A stretch of DNA of 64,000 nt from assembly GCA_039621445.1 (NCBI GenBank), contig CP154957.1, forward strand, positions 22,094,761 through 22,158,760. Reading direction: 5' to 3'. Of this stretch, positions 11,987 to 22,584 are shown in pieces. The translations under genes were made by a program, and so were the position numbers. The stretch is from Euglena gracilis (Eukaryota > Euglenida > Euglenophyceae > Euglenales). The first letter of the stretch is position 1. Each line of letters starts with the position of its first letter. The notes beneath the pieces were generated by a model. It searched no databases. It was not told the DNA's origin and was given only the letters and a program-made list of their open reading frames with translations.

Positions 11987-12539
11987 TGAATTGGCGATGA
12001 AAGAACAACCAAACCTTTTGGTCGACTGTCAAACAAAATCAAATGATCACTATCATCAAGGACCTCGGCACTTGCTCTCTTGGGTTCTCTCCAGGCTGCT
12101 TTTGAAGTACCCCACCACCGAGCCCGGCAGGGCACCCCCCACACAAAATGAGGTTATCTAAAGGCATTCCCCAGTTCTTTTTTCGCTGCTTTGCGACCCA
12201 GCCGGGAGGGGGGCCAGGACTAGCCGAAAGTGGCCACCCAGCGCCAAAGGCGTTGGAAAATTTTTGGGTTTTGAGCCATTTTGGCCGAGTGGTGAAAATG
12301 ACCGACACCCTCCTGGGGGGGAAGTGGGTGACTAGTTTTTGATAAGTGACTGTCTTTTGAAAGTGTAAAGTGACCCTCCTCCCTCCGGAAATATGCAAAA
12401 AATCGATTTTTTTACCCCAATTTTTTTTCCTGGCCAGCCCAAATCTGACCCATTTTCGCCCATTTTTGATCCATTTTTGCCCATTTTTTGCACCCCCGAA
12501 AGCGAAAAATCCGATACCGTCCAGCCACCCTCTCAAATC

Positions 12540-13080
12540 TCGTTGGGGGGGGGGTCCCTGGCTGGAAAAAGGCTACTGGCCAGGGAATTTCTCAAGGACC
12601 CGGGGGGGGGGGGTCCAGCCTCCGGCTGGCAAAAATGCTGCTGGCTGGAAATGAGCTGCTGGCTGGAGCCCCCCGGGGGGGGGGAGAGGGGCTGGAGGGG
12701 GCTGGGCTGGGCTGGGCTGGGTCGATGAAAAACAAAATTTTCTAACACATTTTTGCCATGTCGACATTTTGATGGACGGACCTACATCACGGCTGGGGGG
12801 CTGTGATGGAGGAAGCTGTGATGAGGGGAAAAAATGCATGGATAGGTGAGCTGGGCAGCCCAGTTGGCTGGCCAGCCTGCGGCCGGCTGGCCCGGCCTCT
12901 GGCTGGGCTGGACCCGACTTTATTTCACTCGACCCCCTGGGGGGGGGGGGGGCTCCGCCCGAATTTGGGCTGCTGGCTGGATTTGAGCTGGTGGCTGGCT
13001 GGACCCCCCCTGGGGGATAGGGTACCCTCCGGCTTAAGAAATCCCCTGCTACTGGCTGGGACCCCTGGGGGGGGGTCAAA
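12540..13080. repeat. CTGGCTGGA-rich repeat, copy 1
   Basis: Matches 43440-43905 almost collinearly: AATTTCT(C/T)AAGGACC, CAGCCTCCGGCTGGCAAAAA, GATGAAAAACAAAATTTTCT, GGATAGGTGAGCTGGGCAGC, then CCCGACTTTATTTCA. It lies within the large GH17 intron. Proline/glycine-rich ORFs here are artefacts. Confidence 0.75.
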
Positions 13081-13402
13081 TTTTCTTAACCTGTGCCCCG
13101 GTCAGGGCATTCAGGTGTGAGGGCCAGTATTAATGAGGGGGAGGGGGGAGGGGGTGGTCTTACCGACCTCCAGGTCGCTTCCAAAAAACCAGTCAGTCAC
13201 TTTTCAAAAACCAGTCACCCACTCTCCTCCCGGGGGGGGGGGGGGGTGGTTTGGCCACTCGGCAGAAAATGGTCAAAAATCAAAGGATTTTGATCAACAA
13301 TGCCAAAGTTTTCCGGCGCCTTTGGTGCTGGGTGGCCACTTTCGGCCATTTTTGGCCACCCCCCCCCCCCGGAGGTCTAGCCAAAACCCAGTCAGTCACT
13401 CC

Positions 13403-13620
13403 AAATAAACCCCCAAAATAACCTGGCGGGGTCCTTGCTCCTGGCGGGGGCCGAATAACTTGGCAGGGATGGGCAAAAAAGACGGTTCCAGTAACTTGGC
13501 ACCCCCCTTTTGAGGCGAAATTCCTTTACGACGCTGAAAAAAGGGCCCAAATAACCTGGGGGGGCACAGGACCAAAAGTTGGTTCCAATAACCTGGCACC
13601 CCACCAGGTTATTTGGGGGG
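13403..13620. mobile_element. MITE-like element with CCCAAATAACCTGG ends
   Basis: The left end AAACCCCCAAAATAACCTGG and the right end CCAGGTTATTTGGGG are inverted. The interior repeats CCAATAACCTGGCA and GCCGAATAACTTGGCA. About 218 bp, non-coding, inside the GH17 intron. Confidence 0.6.
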
Positions 13621-13639
13621 GGTTAGACCAGTCAGTCAT

Positions 13640-14540
13640 CCCCACGGAGGGTGGGGTCGGACACACCGTAAGCAATGGTGTGTCCCTGACCCCCCTGGAA
13701 AAAAAACCAGTGCAAAGTGCCAGAAAACTTTTTCGGGAGCTTCAAAAAGTGCCAAAATTTTCGTTTTCAGATTTTTTTTCCTCCAAACTGACAAAAACAG
13801 GTGATAAAAACATAAATTTTCTGGCGCAAAGCGTCGGGGAAAGAAAATTTTTTTTTTTTTTTGGCCCCAAGGGGGGGGTCCGGAGTGCAAAACCAACACT
13901 CACTTAATACCCTGGGCCGGGCATGGGAGGGGTGCTTGCAAAAAAACAACAACAACCATTCATTCATTTTTGGGAAGCAGTCAGTCACTGCCAACCTCCC
14001 CACAGAGGAAGGTGAGGGATTGATGCAAATGCATTTTCGAAGAAAAAAAATTATTTTTTGATCCACTTTTGGTCACATGGGGGGGGGTCAGTTACAAAAG
14101 CAAAAAGAACAGTTGGTCATCAGGAGGGGTGATGATGAAAGGAAGTAGGCGAAGAAGGCGCAAAAAACAGCAGCTGAATGTCACAAATGGAAAGACCTGT
14201 GCGGGGTATGTGACACCGTCACTTGCAGTGTGACTTGTCTGCAAAGTGGCATATGCAACACTTACATCTGTGTCTCCAGGCCCCCACTCACAGCAACAAT
14301 GGAAAAAAGACAATGCCTTCAGACCCAAAGCACTTTGGTCTCCATGAAACTCTGGTGTTTGGGTTGGGCTCACGACAGGACCAGTGTTCCCCCCCACTAG
14401 TTCACAGATGCTGGCTCTATCTGTGAAGAAAGTTAAATAACGCCGGTTCTGTTCCAAACCTGGTGTTAGGATTGCCAGTTCTGTCACGAATAAAAATTAT
14501 ATTTAAAGTGCCCAAAATGGCCAAAGTTGGTTGTTGAAGT
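13640..14540. other. no gene seen; repeat fragments
   Basis: Bases 13780-13850 resemble 7555-7630 (TCTGGCGCAAAGCGTCGGGG). Bases 14430-14480 carry a GCCGGTTCTGT...GTTAGGATTGCCAGTTCTGT motif pair typical of the GCCGGTTCTGTCC repeat family seen again near 16600, 17300 and 24000. Intronic to the GH17 gene. Confidence 0.4.
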
Positions 14541-14544
14541 CCAT

Positions 14545-14760
14545 GTGGTACAATGAAATTTGCCAATTTGGGTATTCAATTTTGGTGAAAATTGGCGTTG
14601 TTTTGAAAAAGACCGTGAAGACCGTCAAGGTCACCGCTGGTCGTCTGTTGAAAAGAGCTTTCAATCAAGGGGGAACTTCAACGTTGCACACAGCCAGAGA
14701 TACACTTGCGATTGCCAGATCAGCCAAAATCAGAAACGAAATGTGTGGTAACCCCCCCAT
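14545..14760. repeat. GAAAAGAGCTTTC repeat family member
   Basis: Contains TTGAAAAGAGCTTTCAATCA and CACAGCCAGAGATACACTTG, the two hallmarks of the family at 15600-15860, 16660-17380 and 24040-24600. Confidence 0.55.
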
Positions 14761-15209
14761 TTACACCTAACACTCACAATTTTGGGACTTCCCGCCAAAA
14801 TTGTTCACCACTTTTGCCATAATTTTGGGCTTTTGCCAAAACCTGGGACCTTTCGCCAAAATTTTTGAGAAAAGTGGCCAATTTTTTTGCCAAATTTTGG
14901 TTTATCCTCCTCAAAATGGCCATTTGCCTTCGACGCCAAAGAGGCCATTTGATCCCCCGCCGAAGTGTCCGCTCCCCCAGAGTGGCCATTTTGCGGTCTC
15001 ATGGTTGCAGGGTGGAGGAAGTGACAACATCAGGGGGGGGGGCAAATAGGGGGGAGACCTCGGAGACCTGCGCACAGCGGGATTCGTCATGAGGCGTCCA
15101 AAATTATGGCAAAAATTACACAAATATTTTGCAAAAGGCACACAGAATTCTGGCAAAAGTGCCAAAAATTATGGCAAAACATCCCGGAAACTGTGAGTGT
15201 TAGGTGTAA
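14761..15209. mobile_element. MITE with TTACACCTAACACTCACA termini
   Basis: The left end TTACACCTAACACTCACA and right end TGTGAGTGTTAGGTGTAA are perfect inverted copies of about 18 bp. The interior is rich in TTTTGCCATAATTTTGG and its complement, so most of the 449 bp can fold back. The same TTACACCTA termini bound the elements at 16138-16517 and 26576-28100. Confidence 0.75.
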
Positions 15210-15589
15210 ACCGCCCGTCGGTTTTGGAATTTTGGGTTGGTGGAGATCCCGGAGGGGATCAGTTTGGACGGGGGGTCGGTTTCAGAAGGGTGACTTCATG
15301 TTTCTCCTGTCACAGCCAATGTTTGATGCGCTTTCCACTGTCCTGTCCTCTTTTGCTTGTGATGTGGAGATGGGGAACCAAACAACGCTCCATCTGCTCA
15401 TATTTCATGCAAAAAAAACCATTCAATGAGCCTGGACGCTCTTTCTGTTGGCGGCTTCCATTATGTTCCAACTTGCCATGGGTCGGTTTATTTCTTTTTG
15501 GTTGAATTCTGCAATGGGTCAGTTTGGAAGGGTAGGTCGGTTTAGAAGGGGAGATTTGCCTGTGACAGGAAACAAGAGTGACAGGAAAC

Positions 15590-15860
15590 AAGAGTTCTCA
15601 GCATGACTGCATTTGGTGAGTCATCTGATGGAAAGAGCTTTCGATGGAGGGGTGAGTTTGAATGATTGACGCAGCCAGAGATGCGCTCGCGCCGTCGAAA
15701 TTCGGTGGAATCCAAACTGCAGTGTAGTGGTCGCAAATTGGTTCTGGTGGGGGGTTCTTTGACCGGGTTCTGTCGTGAACCTGGTGGCCCTAAAACTCCG
15801 CTTTTTGAAATGGATGCCAGGTTCACGACAGAACCGGTGTCCCCACCCCTTTTCTGATGT
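15590..15860. repeat. GAAAGCTCTT / GCCGGTTCTGT dispersed repeat
   Basis: Carries GGAAAGAGCTTTCGATGGAGGGGTGAGTTTG, CACAGCCAGAGATGCGCTCG-type text and two opposed copies of TTCTGTCGTGAACCTGG, forming an imperfect hairpin at 15765-15845. Closely similar text occurs at 17100-17340. Confidence 0.6.
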
Positions 15861-16137
15861 AGAAAACTTCAACATTGATTATTTTCCATAACCCCATCAT
15901 CAGAACCTACACTAAACTGACTTGTGATGTGGGATTAGGGAATCATTTGGGGGGGGGGAGACATACCTGAACAATGGTACCTCCAAACTGACCAACCTCC
16001 AAACTCTGATGAGGTAAATCTTTCAGCTTGATTCTCTGTTTGGAAGCCTCTCCCCTCAAATTATCAAGGGCTTCAGTCCTCGATGAGCTGGAGAAAAGGA
16101 TCAGGGGGCGACAAAGTTGGCCATGGCGGTTTGGAAG

Positions 16138-16517
16138 TTACACCTAGCATCTGAAATGTTTGCCCACGGCTGGCAAAAATATTTGCCCCAACCTGTCAAA
16201 AATTTTGCCCAGTGCCCTCAAAAAAACTGCCCAAAGCCCAAAAATATTTGCACTTGTTCCGAAAAAAGTTGCTCTCTGTCATTACATTTTGCACATGAAA
16301 AAAAGCGTTGCACTGCACAATGGAAAAAGGATCCACTCCGATTGGAGTTTCAAAGGGCAGCTGTACAAAACACCTGATCCAAGTGCAAAAATTTTCGGAA
16401 CGGAGGCAAATATTTCTGTGACAAGGTGCAAACATTTTTGAGATTAAGTGCAAAAAATTGACCAGAAATGCAAAAACATACGGTGTGAAGTGCGAAAAAT
16501 TCAGTCGTTTGGTGTAA
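16138..16517. mobile_element. MITE with TTACACCTAGC terminus; empty-site reference copy
   Basis: The ends TTACACCTAGC and GGTGTAA are inverted. The interior consists of GCAAAAATATTTGCC-type units in opposing order. It is collinear with both flanks of 26576-28100 and lacks the insert that sits at 26611-27053 there. Its GTGTGAAG at 16483-16490 is the undisturbed target of that insert. Confidence 0.75.
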
Positions 16518-16659
16518 ACCGGCGTTTGGGCCACTGGGTTCACAACAGAACCGGCGCCACCCCCCCCCCCCCACTGGTTTTAGGGACGCCGGTTCTGTCC
16601 GTGAGAGGGGTGGGGGACACCGGTTCTGTCCAAAACCTGGCGTCCCTAACACTGGTTCT

Positions 16660-17380
16660 GCCATCACAAGAAAACGTTACTAAATGCCCAAAAATGGCCG
16701 AAAATGGTCGTGGGTGCTGATTTGACGGCTTTAACCGTGTAGTGCAATGTAATTTGCCATTTGGGGATCACTGGGCTGGGTATCCGATTTTGGTGAAAAT
16801 GGGTGCTCTTTTGGAATAAGAGTACTGTGCAGCGTGGAAAAATCTCATAACCACTGCTGGCCATCTGTTGAAAAGAGCTTTCGTTTGAGGGGTGACTTGG
16901 TACCCGAAAGTTGCACACAGCCAGAGATACGCTTGTGATCGTCGGATCAGCCAGAATCCGAGTCGAAATTTGTGGTGATTTTCGGTCCTGTTTAGTTTGA
17001 GAAGCATGACGAAAGATACAGAAACAATTTATCTCTAAGTCGACGACCTGAGGGTTCTGGTATAAAAATTGTTAAATTAGGATTTCCATAAGCGCACTGT
17101 GCAGCGTGGCTGAATTTGGTGGTCATCATGAGTCATCTGATGACAAGAGCTTTCGATTGAGGGGTGAGTTTGTAACTGAGCGATTGACACAGCCAGAGAT
17201 ACGCTCGCGATCGTCGGAATTTGGCGAAATCCAAAGTAGCATAACATTGCAGTTTAGTGTTCTGGGAATGTCCTTTGACCGCCGAAGGTTGGGAACACCA
17301 GTTCTGTCTTGAACCCGGCGTCCCAGACACCAGACAGAACCACCTGAACTTTTCTGATACAGACAACGATGTCGCTCCAC
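16660..17380. repeat. two units of the GAAAGCTCTT repeat family
   Basis: Unit one (16690-16990) and unit two (17095-17340) each have TTGAAAAGAGCTTTCG or its variant, then GGGGTGA-TT-GTA, then CAGCCAGAGATACGCT and GATCGTCGGA. The second ends in the GCCGGTTCTGT-type hairpin text. The protein-like reading is not maintained across copies. Confidence 0.6.
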
Positions 17381-17477
17381 CACATTTCCCACCCCAAAGG
17401 ATTTTCACCCACATGTCAGTCCAACCACAGGTCCTCCGACCAACTGACCCAGTGACCTCCATGGTTTTCCATCCCCT

Positions 17478-17720
17478 GTGTGCTTTTGCAAAAATGCGCC
17501 TTTGCCCATTGGAGTTTTGAATGCAACAGAACTCCGTTTGGAAGCCATGCAAACAAAGGATTGTGTGGTTGAGCAAACTGTCAATCACTGTGGGCCGGCT
17601 GAGTTCATTGACGGCTTGTCCTTGCATACCCTGACCCTTCTTCATGTTCGACATTCCAAAAAGCACGAAACTTTGAAGAAAAATTTTGGGTGTTCGCCGG
17701 AGGAAATTGGATTTTCTTGA
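17478..17720 (+). CDS. weak candidate coding fragment, unknown function
   Basis: I do not recognise this. The plus frame contains LNATELRLEAMQTKDCVVEQ and a His/Leu-rich continuation (LSLHTLTLLHVRHSKKHETL) with protein-like composition. The opposite strand is open as well, so the call is weak. It lies inside the GH17 large intron, upstream of the recombinase-like ORF at 18265, and could be part of another decayed mobile element. Confidence 0.2.
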   Translation: MCFCKNAPLPIGVLNATELRLEAMQTKDCVVEQTVNHCGPAEFIDGLSLHTLTLLHVRHSKKHETLKKNFGCSPEEIGFS

Positions 17721-18023
17721 ATACGCTGTGGGAAAAATCCTGAATGGATCCTTAAGAGGCGGGAAAAATGATATTTTGTCCAGAACTTTTCTCACAAGAA
17801 TTTTTCCCACAACAATTTTTCCTATGTTCCGAATAGCATTGGGTATCCTTCGAAAGATTGGGAAAATATATTTCATTTCAGAAATATTTCGAAATGTTTC
17901 GGAAAATGAAAAATATTTCCTTCATTTTTGCAACCATGAAGGATACACCAGGACCTTGCCATGCTTTTCCCATTCAAGTCGGTTCAAAGGAAAGGTCCAT
18001 ATTTCTACACAAAAATCGACTGC

Positions 18024-18188
18024 CACTAACGGTTTAGCAGGGGTGCCGGGCGGCCCCAAGGCGCCGAAGGCGCCAGGCCGCCCGGTTTTACAATAACGGC
18101 GCCTGTCTTGAAAATCATTTCATTGTAACGGACGCCTGTCCTGAAAATCGTTTCATTGTTACGGCGCCCCTGCTAAAATCCGTTAATG
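18024..18188. repeat. palindromic 5' end with GGCGCC core and two ~33-nt repeats
   Basis: Outer inverted arms (from CACTAACGGTTTAGCAGGGG on the left, to GCCCCTGCTAAAATCCGTTA on the right) enclose an inner hairpin, CCGGGCGGCC...GGCGCC-GAA-GGCGCC...GGCCGCCCGG (18047-18085). Two units follow, GCGCCTGTCTTGAAAATCAT and ACGCCTGTCCTGAAAATCGT, spaced about 33 nt. The MAK-type ORF starts 77 bp downstream. The same motif set occurs at 60063-60633. Confidence 0.75.
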
Positions 18189-18264
18189 TCGAAATGAGTG
18201 GTGATGAAATTGGTCAGGTGAAAAGTGAAATTTGGATTCTTTATTTTTTCATGGATTGTTCTTG

Positions 18265-18640
18265 ATGGCCAAGCGGCAAAACCTCGCGTGGGAGGCCAGT
18301 CTGAAAGCCCCTCCATCCCTGGAGTTTTTCGTTGCTGAGATGCAAAAAGCTGCTGCTGTGGTGAAAAACGATCCTGAGGACCATGTTAATGGCCCACTTT
18401 TCACGTCTCCGCCCAAAAAAAATGCCTGGAACGTGCAGCGAGCGAGTTTGGCTCATTTTTTGTCCTTCGTTGATCTTTGCGATCAACTGGGTGTGAAATA
18501 CTCATCAATTGATGAGTTTTGCGTGCGTGGGGACGTCGCTGCATTCAGGCAGTTTTTTTTTTGCTTGATGAGCAGGAAGCCATTGAGGCTTGCAACAAAC
18601 AACGTGAGGAACAGAATGTGTCAGTGCGAGAGACGTCGGC
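18265..18640 (+). pseudogene. MAK-family recombinase-like gene, copy 1 (frameshifted, truncated)
   Basis: Start ATG at 18265 (MAKRQNLAWEASLKAPPSLE). The following residues parallel the copies at 32328 and 62724: an F-(F/L)-x-A helix (EFFVAEMQKAAAVV), then NGPLF in the place of their PLHG(S/T)LL, then RASLAHFLSFVDLCDQL, matching AALTHLLEFEEVC at 32500. The frame then breaks at a run of nine T (18549-18557): the +1/-1 frame continues as LLDEQEAIEACNKQREEQ, which aligns with LFDGQAVVKQCEDQRRAQ in copy 2. A hairpin at 18646 cuts the gene off. Role inferred as a DNA-binding N-terminal part of a mobile-element recombinase; the catalytic part is absent. Confidence 0.55.
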
Positions 18641-18645
18641 CGGAA

Positions 18646-18754
18646 GGAGTAGGGTTAGGTGCGCACTATGCATGTTGCGCTACATGGCCATGCAGTGCTA
18701 CGTGGCCATATAGCGCTTCATGGCCATGTAGCTGTGCGCACCTTACCCTACTCC
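18646..18754. repeat. hairpin truncating the MAK gene
   Basis: Arms GGAGTAGGGTTAGGTGCGCA (18646-18665) and TGCGCACCTTACCCTACTCC (18735-18754) are inverted with one mismatch. Between them CATGGCCATG-type palindromes repeat. Confidence 0.8.
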
Positions 18755-18997
18755 TTCAAATAACCCCATAATACCCTTTTGGGTGGGGTTCGCATAGCGT
18801 CGTACCATAACCGAAAGGGGGGGGTCCGTCGTACGATAACAGATAAGTACCCAAGAAACATCCCCAACCCGGCTGGATCTTGACTTTTCGGCCCGTTTTG
18901 GGGCTCCCGCCAGGTCCAACTGCCAGCCTGCTGGATCCCCCCCCCCCTCCCCGCCCACCCTGGGGTGAGGGGGAGAACAGTGGGAGAAACAATCCAC

Positions 18998-19279
18998 GGG
19001 TGAAGATCATGAAATCCTGGACTGCATTGAGTGGAGTTCTGTTGGGGATTGTCAACAAGTGAGAAGAAAGGATACAGGTTCACAGTGAATGGTGAACCTT
19101 CATTCTTCAGAAACTGCGCCACTGTGAGAACAACACTGGTAGCACTTGTTGACAAAGTTCCCTGGCTTGGTGGATAGCTGTTTCCCAAAATTCCCGAATC
19201 AAATGGCACGGTCAGCTTGACTTTGTTCATGAACTTGTTGGACAACGTTGAACGCACATTCAGCAGAGCGGGGTCAGGG
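18998..19279 (-). CDS. GH17 beta-1,3-glucanase, exon 2 (contains a frameshift)
   Basis: The middle of the barrel: NVRSTLSNKFMNKVKLTVPF, then ILGNSYPPSQGT, then NLYPFFSLVDNPQQNSTQ, all typical GH17 text. The acceptor is CTGCAG (19285-19280). The donor is at CTTCACCC/GTGGAT (18998/18997). Phase joins only if one base is dropped near 19017 (CCAGGATTTC): the frame then passes from NSTQCSP into DFMIFTR and joins exon 3 correctly. Either the gene carries a one-base insertion (pseudogene allele) or the sequence has an error there. Intron 1 (19280-19814) holds only low-complexity and CAGTCAGTCA-type repeats. Confidence 0.75.
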
Positions 19280-19814
19280 CTGCAGATGTTTTCAATTTCC
19301 TTTGTAAAAAAAAACAGCCAAAAATGACAATCCGTTGATGTGAAACTCCTCAATGGCCAAAATCCCCTTTTGCAACAGCACCAACCCTTCACACCTTGGC
19401 TTCAGGGCTGTCTATATGGGTGTCTATACTCATGTCCATTGGGAAATTTGTAAAAACTCCGCAAAATGCAGAATGCATTTTTTATGACTCCACCAATGGC
19501 CAAAATCCCCCTCCCAGGTTCCCCCACCCCAGCACCCTTCATTTCACCTGTTTTTCAGTGTTTTTTTGTCCAGGGTGTCTAACATTTTCATATGTCCAAG
19601 AGGGAAATTTGGGCAAGCATCTTTTAATGACCTTCCGCAAAATGCACTCCATTTTTTAATTCCACCAGTCAGTCGGGAAGCCAGTCAGTCACTACCCCCC
19701 CCCCAGGGGGGGGGTGCCACCCAAACGGCCCCAAACACTGTTTTAAAAAAAAAACCTGTTTCTGTTTTTTGGCTCGCAAAAACAGGGTTGTCACAAAAAA
19801 CACACAACACCCAC

Positions 19815-20317
19815 CCGGGATGAGAATTCAGGGTCTGAAGAGTGATGGGGGGGACATTTGTGGGGGGGGGGCAGCCTTTGGTTTTGGGGAAAGAAGTCAC
19901 AAATGCGTCCATGTAGCTCTGGGCAGGATACACATATGGTGAATATGCCGTTCCATATGCGGACAAGGTTGGCTCATTCCCCACAGCAAGTGTTAGTTGG
20001 ACTCCATCATCATACAGAGGCTTCAATCCATCAAGGATTGTTCCAATCAGTGGGTTGCCACTGCTTGCAATATTTTGCAAATCAGAGTTGGGGATACCAA
20101 CGACTATGTTACGAATACCATGGGTGTGCAGAGCCGCCAAGACTGTGGAGTTGTAATCGAAGGTTTTAGTGTAATTCAGCTGCGGAATCAATGTCTTCAA
20201 TTTTGCGACAGCCACGTCGGGATTCAACGGGTTTTGTTGAAAGCCAAAGTTGATGTTCCATCCCAATTCCGCATGGCCTGTCCAAGCCATAATTGCCAAA
20301 CCCAAAATTCGTAACAT
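19815..20317 (-). CDS. GH17 secreted endo-beta-1,3-glucanase, exon 1 (gene spans 20317-11702)
   Basis: A glycoside hydrolase family 17 enzyme that would cleave beta-1,3-glucan in the wall, storage polymer or food. The start is the ATG at 20317. Residues 1-16 (MLRILGLAIMAWTGHA) form a signal peptide with a likely cut after GHA, so the product is secreted. The mature start ELGWNINFGFQQNPLNPD and the segment LNYTKTFDYN fit the first barrel strands. GNEP at residues 113-116 gives the acid/base glutamate (Glu115), within LTLAVGNEPTLSAYGTAYSP. The exon ends at HPGG with donor GTGGGT, and phase and sense continue in exon 2. The gene has three recognised exons with introns of about 0.5 and 7.0 kb; the large intron is full of transposable elements. 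With the exon-2 frameshift it may be inactive. Confidence 0.85.
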
Positions 20318-20384
20318 TTTCTGGAAACAAAAGTGAAAGAATGGAAAATCCTAAAGAGATAGTAAATCCTATTTTAAAGAGGGA

Positions 20385-20605
20385 GCACAAAATACCCAAT
20401 TCCTGGCCAAATACCCCCCAAAAACTGCTCAGATATGATTGCCACATGTCTACAAACCATTTCGGACACTTTTTGGCTCTTTTTATTTTGGGTCCCCAAG
20501 ACACCAGATTCCCGCCCGAACCGGCGTTCTGGACGTCGATTCGGGCGTGAAGCCAGAGCCCCAATACACGGTTTCAAACCGTTTTGGACACTTTTTGACA
20601 CTTTT
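20385..20605. repeat. repeat shared with 40218-40425
   Basis: Blocks CTGCTCAGATATGATTGCC, TTTTGGGTCCCC and GCGTGAAGCCAGAGCCCCAA recur in the same order at 40265-40415. The ATTCCCGCCCGAACCGGCGT motif is the same as in the perfect palindrome at 59110-59231. Confidence 0.75.
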
Positions 20606-20610
20606 TCTTT

Positions 20611-20622
20611 TTATATATATAT

Positions 20623-20677
<55 letters not shown>

Positions 20678-20690
20678 CACGATATATATA
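20611..20690. repeat. (AT)n microsatellite
   Basis: About 80 bp of nearly pure AT/TA dinucleotides. Confidence 0.95.
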
Positions 20691-20719
20691 CTTTTTCTTT
20701 TTAAATGCTCTGTAATGCA

Positions 20720-21115
20720 ATTTAATGATTGATTTTCCCAAAACCCAAACACAAAATACACAAAAACGTGGTTTGTCCCCTCCTCAGCATTGGTGGTCCG
20801 CAGAGGTTCCATGTTTGAATATTCGGTGTATCAATTCAGGGCGCAGGAAAAGTCGAATTTCCAAAGGCGGAGCCAATTTTCGAAACCAGCCAGGGCCCCA
20901 CCGCTCCCCGCCAGGGGGACTCACAACAGCCATTATTGGGCCAAAATCACTCATTCCAGCCAAACATGGTTCCCATTTTGGAGGTTCGGCACGTCTGACG
21001 AGGACCCTCGGCCACCGGGGGGGTCCCATTTTGTGTGGGAAAACCTAAAAATGCTGTTTTTTTGGAGCTGGCACTGTTTTTTTGGAGCTGGGGAAAAAAA
21101 GGGAGGAATGGCGTC
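20720..21115. other. no gene seen
   Basis: Mixed-composition sequence without G/C runs longer than 6. All three plus frames stay open for 60-110 codons but none shows conserved motifs or splice structure I can support. TTTTTTTGGAGCTGG is duplicated at 21057-21091. Confidence 0.35.
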
Positions 21116-21123
21116 GCGGCGAG

Positions 21124-21536
21124 CATAGCTGGCACTTCGTTTAAAACAAAGGCAAAAAAAACACGTTTTTTTTAAAAAAAACATGTTTTTTAAAAAAAAA
21201 CAAAAAACGCCATTGAGGGTCCAGGGCAAAAAATTTTTACCTTTAATTTTAGCTTTTTTTGCCCATCCTCGGTCAGAGAAAGACACCAAATTTGGGATGT
21301 TTCAAGTTAGTTTGGAATGGTTTCAAGCCAAAATGGCAGAAAAATGCCCTATTTTGACCATTCTTGTTGAAGACAATCAAAAGTATTGGTTTTGAGCTAA
21401 CACCCTTGCGATCAAAGGCAAAATTTGGACCATCATTTTCCCCTTTGTTTTTTTTGCCGTTTTTTTTGCCCGTTTTTTTTAATAAAAAACAAAAAACGTT
21501 TTTTTTTAAAAAAAACAAAAAAAAACGCCAGCTATG
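21124..21536. mobile_element. hAT-type MITE, 8-bp target duplication (copy 1)
   Basis: The terminal inverted repeats CATAGCTGGC (21124-21133) and GCCAGCTATG (21527-21536) are perfect. Direct repeats GCGGCGAG flank both ends (21116-21123 and 21537-21544). An 8-bp duplication is the hAT hallmark. The interior is A- and T-run-rich with a conserved GAGGGTCCAGGGCAAAA block. No ORF; a second copy is at 26611-27053 and a fragment at 60888-60976. Confidence 0.85.
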
Positions 21537-21559
21537 GCGGCGAGCATGGCCTCAGGATA

Positions 21560-22330
21560 AAGGCGATGCACGAAAAGTGGTGAGCCTCGAATCCCGAGGG
21601 TTACAACGACATGAGGATGAGTGCCAGCGCGCACGGGTGTAATCCTCGGCTTCAACGAACCCATTTCCACACCTCCAGTGCTGAGTGGTCGGCAGGAGCA
21701 GCGGTCAGGAGCGTTGTGTGGTGTGGGGCCTTGACTAGCCGACCCCTCCAAATTTTTCGAAGACCCGTAGGAGCCAAAATAGCGCCAAAACCCCCCCTTT
21801 GGGGTCATTTTTTATACTTTCTTATGAAATTTACCCTTGTTTTGGAGGTAAGATGATCCAAAAAATCAATCTTTCTTGTAATTTGTTGTCAGGGATTGTT
21901 ATTTTCCCCCTACATTTTCAAGTCAAAATCTGGGCCTTTGGCCCGAAACCGGGGTGTGCGGGGGTGGGGGTTTAACCTGGTCGCCGAAGGCGGACCCCGA
22001 GGGGGGGGTATTATTTGGGGGGGTATTATTTGGGGGGAGGGTTCAGCACCATCTTTGACTTGACACACAAAAAAATAGAAAAGGGCACACACCCCTCTGG
22101 GCAAGGCCAACGGAAATCGAAGTGAACTTGCTCAAGTGACAACGGCTCGCGGTGACCCGTCCCGATGGCAAAGAACAGCATGCCGACATGGGCGACGCGC
22201 TCGCATGGGCGACGCGTGGGCACGACACGCGAGAGACACGCGTGAGCTGTGCCGAGCCGTGCCGAGCCGTGCCGAGTTGTGCTGAGCCGTGTTGAGTTGT
22301 GCCTAAGAAAAGGAACGGTGTCTAATTGTT
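21560..22330. other. no gene seen; poly-G element fragment and GTGCCGAGCC repeat
   Basis: Bases 21770-22040 match 39490-39620 plus 41050-41130 in part (GGAGCCAAAATAGCGCCAAA, CTGGGCC-GGCCCGAAACCGG, GGTATTATTTGGGGGG). At 22250-22300 there are four to five imperfect GTGCCGAGCC(GT) units. Confidence 0.45.
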
Positions 22331-22584
22331 GAATGACGGGGGCACCCTCTACAGATGGGCGGCCATTCGGTCCCGACGGCGATCCTATGCGGGCCCAAAG
22401 CGTCGGCTTCCTCGGATGGAAACCTGACCTTTTGATTCACAAACTCCGTTGCCGTGGGGTGGGGTGGTATCTGGAACCCAACGAGGTCAGCCAGGCGCAA
22501 CATGACTGCGGGGTAAGGGGGCGGCTGGCCGGCTAGCCGTCCGAGCCGTCCGGACCTCTTCAGCCGGACCAATGCTGGACGCCC

